Assembly (NCBI GenBank): GCA_946538445.1
Contig: CAMNGO010000133.1
Span: forward strand, 1-5,879
Length of the DNA: 5,879 nucleotides
Direction of reading: 5' to 3'
From: an uncultured Lachnospiraceae bacterium
GTDB lineage: Bacteria; Bacillota; Clostridia; Lachnospirales; Lachnospiraceae
Below, in pieces: positions 1 to 5,295 of this stretch. A program made the translations under genes and the position numbers. A model generated the notes under the pieces. It was not told the origin of the DNA and ran no database searches. It was given only the letters and a program-made list of their open reading frames with translations. The first letter of the stretch is position 1. Every line of letters begins with the position of its first letter.

Positions 1-605
1 GGACGGTTCATAATGTGATCCGTGCTTTGAACCCTTGCCAGAAAAAGAATATAAATGTTGTGACCATGCAGGGGGATATCTACCGGTGTGGAGAGGATTA
101 TGATGTGGAAACCCTCGTAAGGCGGGCGGCGCTGACCTTCAGCGGGGAGAAATATGTGATCAAGGATTCCGGTTTTATGAAAACTTCCCTGGAGACCAGA
201 GAGAAGATCCGGGAAAGCTACGCCGATATCTTCCAAAATTACTATGAGAATATCTCCATCTCCATCGCCGGAGCAGGAGGATGGAGGCCGGAGATTGCCT
301 CCCCTCTGTCCAATGAAAAATCAGGATACCTCACTAAAAAAGAGCAGGATATGCTGATGGATCGTGGCCTGGTGGCAGACTTTATCCTGCATATGCTGGA
401 TGAGGACGGCAGGGAGATTGACTCCCCGGTAAAGGACCGTACCATTGCCATCGATCTGGATATCTACCGGAAGATTCCTATGAAGATCGTTCTTCTTTCC
501 GGGGAAAACAAAGCGTCAACTGCCAAGGCTATCCTTTCGGGAGAATATGCGGATGTCCTCTTTCTGGACTATCAGCTGGCAAAAAAACTATATTACATGA
601 TATGA
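1..605 (+). CDS. SorC/DeoR-family sugar-binding transcriptional regulator, C-terminal part (5' truncated by window edge)
   Basis: The reading frame is open to the left edge (first full codon at base 3), so the GTG at 15 is not the true start. About 200 residues are visible, ending at TGA 603-605. SorC-family regulators are usually about 310-340 residues, so the N-terminal helix-turn-helix lies outside the window. What remains matches the SorC effector-binding domain, a fold related to sugar-phosphate isomerases. It opens with a TVHNVIRAL segment, then has a GLVADFILHMLDEDG stretch followed by an I-D-L-D-x-Y-R-K-I-P motif and a closing segment of the type K-A-x-x-x-x-A-I-L-S-G-x-x-A-D-V-L-F-L-D, all typical of the family. 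Members are cytoplasmic repressors released by a phosphorylated sugar. A strong terminator follows, so the regulator is transcribed separately from the kinase gene downstream. Its effector cannot be read from the sequence. Its position next to two operator-like palindromes suggests it is the local regulator. Confidence 0.85.
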   Translation, partial: TVHNVIRALNPCQKKNINVVTMQGDIYRCGEDYDVETLVRRAALTFSGEKYVIKDSGFMKTSLETREKIRESYADIFQNYYENISISIAGAGGWRPEIASPLSNEKSGYLTKKEQDMLMDRGLVADFILHMLDEDGREIDSPVKDRTIAIDLDIYRKIPMKIVLLSGENKASTAKAILSGEYADVLFLDYQLAKKLYYMI

Positions 606-613
606 ATCCAATC

Positions 614-656
614 ACACAGATTTCCATTCTACCATGAAGGAAATCTGTGTTTTTTT
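614..656 (+). terminator. Intrinsic terminator of the SorC-family regulator gene
   Basis: A perfect 12-bp stem (614-625 pairs with 639-650) can extend by three more pairs (627-629 with 636-638) past a bulged A at 626. It is followed directly by a run of seven T (650-656). The stem starts 8 bases after the regulator stop codon. It separates the regulator transcript from the kinase unit. Confidence 0.92.
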
Positions 657-687
657 CTCTCAAATCATACATTTTCATGAAATTGTT

Positions 688-705
688 AATGAAATTTGTT
701 TCAAT
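688..705 (+). promoter_or_regulatory. Operator-like palindrome, copy 1 (AATGAA-N6-TTCAAT)
   Basis: The 14-bp core TGAAA-N4-TTTCA (690-703) is a perfect inverted repeat. The 18-bp site has one mismatched pair (689/704). It ends one base before the -35 box, with its centre about 45 bases upstream of the predicted transcription start. Fifteen of 18 positions are identical to the site at 5177-5194 upstream of the second kinase. From memory, the operator of B. subtilis DeoR (SorC family) is ATTGAA-N6-TTCAAT, so the SorC-family regulator next door is the natural candidate ligand. Binding itself is inferred. Confidence 0.6.
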
Positions 706-706
706 G

Positions 707-735
707 GTGACATATTATCTAAAAGTTTATATAAT
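707..735 (+). promoter_or_regulatory. Sigma-70/SigA-type promoter of the xylulokinase-like gene
   Basis: The -35 box GTGACA (707-712, 5 of 6 to TTGACA) is separated by exactly 17 bp from a perfect -10 box TATAAT (730-735). Transcription would begin near 742, leaving a leader of about 50 bases before the ATG at 793, which has AGGAGG at 781-786. The -35 box starts one base after the palindrome at 688-705, which fits regulation at this promoter. Confidence 0.75.
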
Positions 736-792
736 AATAAATATGAAAATAGTATCGGAAAATATTCATAATAATTAAAAAGGAGGTATATT

Positions 793-2298
793 ATGCGTTA
801 TTTCTTTGGACTGGATCTGGGAACCGGTGGAATCAAAGCAGTTTTGTTCGACGAGTTTGGAAAAGAGATTGCATCGGATGTTAAGGAGTACCCACTTTAT
901 CAGCCTCACAACGGCTGGTCTGAGCAGGATCCTGAGGACTGGTACAATTATTCCGTGGTCGCCATCAGGAACGTTATGGAGAAATCAGGGGTTGCCAAGG
1001 AAGATGTATTAGGTATCGGTTTTTCCGGACAGATGATGGGCCTTACCCTTCTTGACAAGAACGGAACTCCGCTCCGCAGAGCGATTCTTTGGAATGACCA
1101 GAGGACAGGTGAAGCGACGGAAGCAATGGCCAAGAAGATCGGAGCCGACAGGTTCCTGGAAGTAACCTGCAATCCGCCGAGAGAAGGCCTCACTGCCGCC
1201 AAGCTCTATTGGGTAGAGATGAACGAGCCTGAGGTATTTGCCCAGGTAGAGCATATTCTTCTTCCGAAAGACTATCTCCGCTACCGTCTTACCGGTGATT
1301 TTGCAGCTGAGATGTCCGACGCATCCGCAACGCAGTTTTTGGATACCCCGAAGCGCTGCTGGTCAGAGGAGATGATGGATGGACTGAACATCAAGCCGTC
1401 CATGCTTGGCAAACTCTATGAGTCCTGCGAAGTAACCGGCACACTCCTCCCTGAGGTGGCAGAAGCTGTCGGATTATTACCTGGTACCGTAGTAGTAGGA
1501 GGCGCAGGCGATAATGCTGCTGCTTCCGTTGGAACGGGCGTGGTAGCAGAAGGACGTGCTTTCACTACCGTAGGTACTTCCGGTGTTGTTTTTGCTTACA
1601 CGGATAAACCTACCATGGATCCCACCGGTGGAGTTTATACTTTCTGTACAGCCGTGCCAAACGCATGGCACATGATGGGTCTTGTTAACTCAGCAGGATT
1701 CTCTGTAAAATGGTGGCGCAACACCTTCCTTCCGGATGATGAGGATTATCTTGAGATTGATAAATTGGTTGATGCCTCCCCAATCGGTGCCAATAAACTG
1801 ATCTATCTCCCCTATCTTATGGGTGAGGCATCTCCATATTGGGATGTAAATGCAAGAGGTGGATTCTTTGGACTCTCTTCCATCCACACCAAGGCAGATA
1901 TGACCCGTGCCGTCATGGAAGGCGTTACTTATGCACTGAATGACTCCATGAAGAAGTACCGTGATTTCGGTGTGGATATCAAGACCATGAGAATGTGCGG
2001 CGGAGGTTCCAAGGCTCCGATCTGGAGACAGATGATGGCTGATATCTATGGTATTCCTGTTCAGATTCCGGCTGGATCTTCTGAGAACGCCGCTGCTCTG
2101 GGTGCTGCTATCCTCGCCATGGTTGGCGCCGGAGTTTATAAGACAGTTCCGGAAGCCTGTGATAAACTGGTTAAGCTTCGTGATGAGATGGTTATGCCGA
2201 TTCCGGAAAATGTACAGGAATATGCAAAATTCAACGGAGTATACCGTAAGATCTACTCTGCCATCAAGCCAATCAACGATGAACTTGCCACCCTTTGA
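793..2298 (+). CDS. xylB: Xylulokinase-like FGGY-family carbohydrate kinase
   Basis: This complete 501-residue protein (E. coli XylB has 484) would phosphorylate a ketose, classically D-xylulose to xylulose 5-phosphate, with ATP in the cytoplasm. The start is fixed by AGGAGG six bases upstream of the ATG. Visible family features are the N-terminal phosphate-binding loop D8-L-G-T-G-G, WSEQDPEDW (42-50), GQMMG (79-83), ILWND (98-102), LLPKDYLRYRLTG (156-168), the catalytic aspartate in GGAGDNAA (D240), GTSG (261-264), and the C-terminal ATP-binding GGGSKAPIWRQM region (403-414). Overall similarity to xylulokinase is clear along the whole length. Two substrate-side motifs differ: the usual QMHG is QMMG, so a histidine that contacts xylulose in E. 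coli XylB is M82. The usual GERTPH is GEASPY (344-349). Another ketose or polyol substrate is therefore possible. It is the first gene of a probable unit with the dehydrogenase and phosphatase. The symbol reflects family rather than proven substrate. Confidence 0.85.
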   Translation: MRYFFGLDLGTGGIKAVLFDEFGKEIASDVKEYPLYQPHNGWSEQDPEDWYNYSVVAIRNVMEKSGVAKEDVLGIGFSGQMMGLTLLDKNGTPLRRAILWNDQRTGEATEAMAKKIGADRFLEVTCNPPREGLTAAKLYWVEMNEPEVFAQVEHILLPKDYLRYRLTGDFAAEMSDASATQFLDTPKRCWSEEMMDGLNIKPSMLGKLYESCEVTGTLLPEVAEAVGLLPGTVVVGGAGDNAAASVGTGVVAEGRAFTTVGTSGVVFAYTDKPTMDPTGGVYTFCTAVPNAWHMMGLVNSAGFSVKWWRNTFLPDDEDYLEIDKLVDASPIGANKLIYLPYLMGEASPYWDVNARGGFFGLSSIHTKADMTRAVMEGVTYALNDSMKKYRDFGVDIKTMRMCGGGSKAPIWRQMMADIYGIPVQIPAGSSENAAALGAAILAMVGAGVYKTVPEACDKLVKLRDEMVMPIPENVQEYAKFNGVYRKIYSAIKPINDELATL

Positions 2299-2339
2299 TC
2301 TCTGACGACTATATGATGCTTATATAGGATCTGATTGAT

Positions 2340-2375
2340 GAATAGTTCGGTACCTGAGAGGGTATCGGACTATTC
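2340..2375 (+). other. Long hairpin in the xylB-like/araM spacer, no U-tract
   Basis: Two 15-base arms (2340-2354 and 2361-2375) pair completely if two G-U wobbles are allowed, around the loop TGAGAG. No T-run follows, so it does not look like an ordinary intrinsic terminator. The six bases at the end of the 3' arm, CTATTC (2370-2375), recur at 2379-2384, so the foot of the stem could also pair in a shifted register. Likely roles are mRNA end protection or a processing point that sets different levels of kinase and dehydrogenase messages. Confidence 0.6.
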
Positions 2376-2434
2376 TCACTATTCAAGACTCACTCAGAAG
2401 AATGGGCCCCCTACTGACTTTTAACTTATTTGAA

Positions 2435-2440
2435 AAGGAG
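2435..2440 (+). promoter_or_regulatory. Ribosome binding site that fixes the araM start
   Basis: AAGGAG lies nine bases before the ATG at 2450. In-frame ATGs at 2402 and 2441 are poorer choices: the first has no purine-rich site upstream, and the second directly abuts the AAGGAG. The extra 16 residues encoded from 2402 look like untranslated leader. Confidence 0.8.
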
Positions 2441-2449
2441 ATGAATTCT

Positions 2450-3847
2450 ATGGATAAGCATTTGCTGGAATACTCTATAGATGAGCTGGCCCACGGTCGG
2501 TTTTCCTGCAGCTGCGGTAAAGAGCATTACATCGGGATCGAGCACATCGCCATCGGAAAAGGTGCTGTGGAAAGACTCCCGGAATTTCTGGCTGATCAGA
2601 ATCTGAAAACCGGAAAAAAACTACAGAAAACAGACAAATTGTACCTTGTGGCAGATGTCAACACATGGAAGGTTGCCGGGGAGAAAGTATACAGTCTGGT
2701 TGAAGAGGCAGGATATCCGGTGGATAAGTTTATTTTCCCTTATGAAAAGATGCACACTGAGGAATCTCATATCAAAGAACTGCAGGATGTGGTGCCTGAG
2801 GATATCGCCCTCATGATTGCTGTGGGGTCCGGAACCATCAACGATATTACAAGATATATCTCTTTCCATAAGAATATCCCCTATTATATCGTGGGAACGG
2901 CACCATCCATGGACGGTTATGCATCCGATGTATCTCCCGTCATTATCGACAAACTGAAACGAAGCCTGCCTGCCCATTGTGCCAGCGGTATTATCGGTGA
3001 CACGGATATCCTGGCCACTGCCCCGGATAAGATGGTGGCAGCAGGAGTGGGCGATATTCTGGCCAAATTCCTGGATACCAACGACTGGCGTCTGTCCCAT
3101 ATCCTCAACGGAGAGTCCTACTGTGATGAAGTGGCTCAGATCATGATGGATTCCACAGAAAGAGTGGTGGCAAATATCGACGGTCTCGTGAGAAGGGATT
3201 CCGATGCCATGCAATACTTGATGGAATCCCTGGTTATGTGCGGTATTGCCATGTCCTTTGTGGGCAGTTCCAGACCCGGTTCCGCGGCGGAACATTCCAT
3301 GGCTCACGTCATGGAGATGCTCTCTCTGCTGGGAGGGGACTATGGGGAACTGCATGGCACCTGTGTAGGTATGGCAACTTGTGTGATCACTAAAATGTAT
3401 GAGATGTTCCTGGATAAACTGCCCATCGACTACCAAAAAGCTGCTCTTCATGCCGATACCTTTGACTATGATTCCTGGGTGGCCGAGATGCGCAGAATCT
3501 ATACTTCGGCCGCTGATCCGGTGATCCGTCTCTATGACAAAGAGAAAAGAAATGATCCGGACAATGTCAAGGCAAGGATCGCCGGAATCAAAGAACATGA
3601 GGAGGAGATCATTTCCCTGATCCGGGAGACCGTGGAGAAATCCAGGAGGGCGGAAGCCTGCATACGGGCCTTAAACGGATGGACAAGCCCGGTGGAGTTT
3701 GGTTTCAGCAAGGATCATATGCGAGATATTATGCTCTGCTCCAAAGAACAGAGAGACCGTTATGCCGCTCTGCAATTTTTCTACGAACTGGGTTTGCTGG
3801 AGGAATATACAGATGAATTACTGGATCAGTATTACGGGGAGGGATAA
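2450..3847 (+). CDS. araM: AraM-like sn-glycerol-1-phosphate dehydrogenase (iron-containing alcohol dehydrogenase superfamily)
   Basis: The protein has 465 residues from the ATG chosen by its ribosome site. AraM of B. subtilis reversibly reduces dihydroxyacetone phosphate to sn-glycerol 1-phosphate with NAD(P)H and a bound metal (nickel). The key motifs align with it: the nucleotide-binding VGSGTIND (125-132), TAPSMDGYAS (150-159), AAGVGDILAK (197-206, metal ligand D202), SSRPGSAAEHSMAH (273-286, ligand H282 or H286) and LHG (301-303, H302). The full metal set is present, so the enzyme should be active. It is roughly 70 residues longer than B. subtilis AraM. Part of the extra length is at the N-terminus, which carries a C-x-C-G-x-x-H motif (C20, C22, H26), and part follows the catalytic core. 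It lies 151 bases after the kinase with no terminator between, and its stop is 3 bases before the phosphatase start. Activity on another polyol phosphate cannot be excluded. Confidence 0.88.
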   Translation: MDKHLLEYSIDELAHGRFSCSCGKEHYIGIEHIAIGKGAVERLPEFLADQNLKTGKKLQKTDKLYLVADVNTWKVAGEKVYSLVEEAGYPVDKFIFPYEKMHTEESHIKELQDVVPEDIALMIAVGSGTINDITRYISFHKNIPYYIVGTAPSMDGYASDVSPVIIDKLKRSLPAHCASGIIGDTDILATAPDKMVAAGVGDILAKFLDTNDWRLSHILNGESYCDEVAQIMMDSTERVVANIDGLVRRDSDAMQYLMESLVMCGIAMSFVGSSRPGSAAEHSMAHVMEMLSLLGGDYGELHGTCVGMATCVITKMYEMFLDKLPIDYQKAALHADTFDYDSWVAEMRRIYTSAADPVIRLYDKEKRNDPDNVKARIAGIKEHEEEIISLIRETVEKSRRAEACIRALNGWTSPVEFGFSKDHMRDIMLCSKEQRDRYAALQFFYELGLLEEYTDELLDQYYGEG

Positions 3848-3850
3848 GAT

Positions 3851-4648
3851 ATGACACTGCCGAAAGAAGAAGCTTTAAAAGGAGTGAAGCTGTTTGTACT
3901 GGATATGGATGGAACCGTTTACATCAGCAATGATCTGATAGACGGATCTCTGGATTTCATCCGAAAAGTGGAGGAGGATCCGGAGAGGGATTTCATCTTT
4001 TTCACCAACAATGCTTCCCGGGTACCATCGGTTTATGTTGAGAAGCTTGCCAAGCTGGGCATCTATGTGGATGAGAGCAAGGTAGTCACTGCCGGGGATG
4101 TCTGTGCGGAGTTCCTTATGGTCAATTATCCCGGGGCGAGAATCTTCCTGAACGGGACCCCCCTGCTGGAGGACAACTGGAGAAAGAAGGGACTGAATCT
4201 GGTGGAGGAAGATCCGGATGTCTGTGTACAGAGTTTTGATACTACCCTGACATATCACAAGCTGGACCGGATCTGCCATTATATTCGCAACGGTGTTCCC
4301 TTTATCGCTACCCATATGGATACCAACTGCCCTACAGATTACGGCTTTATGCCGGACTGCGGTGCCATGTGTACTCTGATCACTGATTCCACCGGCGTAA
4401 AGCCCAGGTTCCTCGGTAAACCCTGGAAAGAGACGGTGGATATGATCACGGAGATCACAGGCTATAAGCCGGAAGAGATGGCTTTCGTGGGCGACCGCCT
4501 TTATACTGATGTAAGGACGGGCGTGGATAACGGCTGCCGTGGCTTCCTGGTGCTGACCGGTGAAGCGGATATGCAGACTGTGGCAGAATCGGATGTGGTA
4601 CCTACCTGTATCTATGACTCTCTCTATGAGATGTCAAAGTATCTGTGA
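3851..4648 (+). CDS. HAD-IIA family hydrolase (NagD/AraL-type sugar phosphatase)
   Basis: This complete 265-residue protein has the usual length for the family. All HAD motifs are visible: the nucleophile and acid in DMDGT (D18, D20), motif II in FFTNNASR (T52), motif III lysine K190 in LGKPWKE, and the metal-binding GDRLYTD (D215, D220). Between motifs II and III lies a C2-type cap with the characteristic FIATHMDTNCPTDYGFMPDCGAM-like segment (151-173). Such enzymes dephosphorylate sugar phosphates, nucleotides or aryl phosphates in the cytoplasm with Mg2+. AraL of B. subtilis belongs to the same family and is encoded next to AraM. The gene starts 3 bases after the dehydrogenase stop. Its GGAGGG ribosome site (3838-3843) overlaps the end of that gene, so translation is probably coupled. 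A role in removing phosphate from the dehydrogenase product, or in limiting toxic sugar-phosphate build-up, is inference. Confidence 0.9.
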   Translation: MTLPKEEALKGVKLFVLDMDGTVYISNDLIDGSLDFIRKVEEDPERDFIFFTNNASRVPSVYVEKLAKLGIYVDESKVVTAGDVCAEFLMVNYPGARIFLNGTPLLEDNWRKKGLNLVEEDPDVCVQSFDTTLTYHKLDRICHYIRNGVPFIATHMDTNCPTDYGFMPDCGAMCTLITDSTGVKPRFLGKPWKETVDMITEITGYKPEEMAFVGDRLYTDVRTGVDNGCRGFLVLTGEADMQTVAESDVVPTCIYDSLYEMSKYL

Positions 4649-4656
4649 TATTTTAT

Positions 4657-4698
4657 GAATCCCGCCGACTTTTGTCGTCGGGATTCTTTCTTTTCCTT
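4657..4698 (+). terminator. Intrinsic terminator after the araM-phosphatase unit
   Basis: A 13-base stem (4657-4669 with 4674-4686) has a single C-T mismatch, a TTTT loop and a T-rich tail, TTTCTTTTCCTT (4687-4698). It begins 8 bases after the phosphatase stop and closes the kinase-dehydrogenase-phosphatase unit. The cupin gene begins only about 45 bases later. Confidence 0.9.
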
Positions 4699-4730
4699 AA
4701 CATTTTTTGTAACCTTTTTCAGTAGAAACC

Positions 4731-4735
4731 GGAGG
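4731..4735 (+). promoter_or_regulatory. Ribosome binding site pointing to a TTG start for the cupin gene
   Basis: GGAGG ends two bases before the ATG at 4738, too close for normal initiation. It lies eight bases before the in-frame TTG at 4744, a good distance. Starting at TTG gives a protein beginning MKLYRNHY instead of MILKLYRNHY. Confidence 0.6.
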
Positions 4736-4743
4736 ATATGATT

Positions 4744-5079
4744 TTGAAATTATACCGTAATCATTATACAGAATATGAAAATAAGAGTTTTATCAGGGAC
4801 CATATCTGCGCCACCGGGGATTTTCGATGTGAGCTGATCCTTCTGGGTCCCGGTGAGAGCCTGACACCGAGAGTTCACCGGCTAAAGGATGAAGTATGCT
4901 TCCTTCTGGAAGGAGAGATGGATGCAGTGGTCGACGGGAAGAGTATTACTCTGCAACCCGAGGATGTACTTCATATAGGGAAGGGGGAGATCCATTCCCT
5001 TCAGAACCCTTATAGCCGGATGGCAAAGATGATATTGATCTCCACCGAATTGAGCCATTCGGATACTGTGGAACTGTAA
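4744..5079 (+). CDS. Small single-domain cupin protein
   Basis: The protein has 111 residues from the preferred TTG start (113 from the ATG at 4738) and is one conserved beta-barrel domain. Numbered from the TTG, cupin motif 1 is seen as GPGESLTPRVHRLKDEVCFLLEGE (35-58). H45 and E50 are in the usual metal positions, but arginine R43 replaces the first histidine of H-x-H. Motif 2 is seen at about 74-88, with GEIHSLQN supplying H84 and N88. Such small cupins bind or isomerise sugars, bind small ligands, or act as metal-dependent enzymes. Which applies here cannot be told, and the weakened metal site leaves a non-catalytic sensor or binding role open. A terminator separates it from the phosphatase gene. 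No convincing promoter is visible in the roughly 40 bases between, so it may depend on read-through. There is no signal peptide or membrane segment. Confidence 0.8.
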   Translation: MKLYRNHYTEYENKSFIRDHICATGDFRCELILLGPGESLTPRVHRLKDEVCFLLEGEMDAVVDGKSITLQPEDVLHIGKGEIHSLQNPYSRMAKMILISTELSHSDTVEL

Positions 5080-5123
5080 AATGGATGGAAAATCAGAAAA
5101 ATGAACAGAATTATCTAAAATGT

Positions 5124-5226
5124 ATAAGTATAACATCTGAATCAGTTAAAAAAATAACGAATTTGATGAAAAAAATATTGAAATTATTTTCAATATGGTG
5201 TTTTTTGCTAAAAAAGTTATACTTAT
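5124..5226. repeat. Perfect 11-bp inverted repeat flanking the second operator
   Basis: ATAAGTATAAC at 5124-5134 is the exact reverse complement of GTTATACTTAT at 5216-5226, with arm centres 92 bases apart. The left arm is part of a tandem hexamer (GTATAA twice, 5122-5133). The right arm lies inside the candidate promoter, between the -35 and -10 boxes. The operator-like palindrome sits between the arms. The left arm should be upstream of the transcript, so a DNA site for a second or looping regulator is more likely than an RNA hairpin. Confidence 0.55.
5177..5194 (+). promoter_or_regulatory. Operator-like palindrome, copy 2 (ATTGAA-N6-TTCAAT)
   Basis: This is a perfect inverted repeat, extending to 9-bp arms around a 4-base centre across 5175-5196. 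It shares 15 of 18 positions with the site at 688-705 and matches the remembered B. subtilis DeoR operator pattern ATTGAA-N6-TTCAAT at all twelve defined positions. Its centre is about 55 bases upstream of the predicted start site. It is the best candidate binding site for the SorC-family regulator at the left edge. It is followed by GGTG and six T, so a weak terminator role for the cupin transcript is a less likely alternative. Confidence 0.6.
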
Positions 5227-5234
5227 CTTATAGA
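5205..5234 (+). promoter_or_regulatory. Candidate promoter of the second kinase gene
   Basis: TTGCTA (5205-5210) and TATAGA (5229-5234) are separated by 18 bp, each matching four of six consensus bases. TATACT at 5218-5223 is a better -10 by sequence but lacks a good -35. A promoter in this region is expected, because the AT-rich stretch leads into a strong ribosome site (AAAGGAGGT, 5282-5290) and no cotranscription signal links the cupin to the kinase. The exact boxes are uncertain. Confidence 0.4.
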
Positions 5235-5295
5235 AAAGAATAAAATAGTACGAAGCATAAAGTACGAAAACATATATTTTTAAAGGAGGTTACTT

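Noticed and set aside
15..17. GTG at 15 as start of the first gene
   Set aside because: The frame stays open to the window edge, and residues encoded just upstream (T-V-H-N) continue the SorC-family domain. The gene is therefore cut, not short.
690..703. CcpA catabolite-repression (cre) site
   Set aside because: TGAAA-N4-TTTCA fits the arms of the cre consensus here and at 5179-5192, but the central CG that defines cre sites is absent in both copies (TT and TA). The similarity also extends beyond the 14-bp core into a DeoR-type pattern. A variant cre remains a weaker alternative.
2402..2449. Upstream ATG extending the AraM-like protein by 16 residues
   Set aside because: There is no ribosome site before 2402, whereas AAGGAG is well spaced before the ATG at 2450. 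The extra residues do not resemble the family.
2621..3598. Long open frame on the minus strand (325 codons) opposite araM
   Set aside because: It lies wholly inside a gene with intact AraM motifs, its product is histidine-rich low-quality sequence with no recognisable domain, and no ribosome site precedes it. It is a shadow of the coding strand.
3875..4315. Minus-strand open frame of 146 codons opposite the HAD phosphatase gene
   Set aside because: The plus strand carries all four HAD motifs in order. The antisense frame has no recognisable domain and no ribosome site.
5175..5206. Intrinsic terminator for the cupin gene
   Set aside because: The palindrome followed by six T has terminator form, but the stem is nearly all A-T with one G-C pair and four bases intervene before the T-run. 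The match to the site at 688-705, which is clearly not a terminator, favours an operator.
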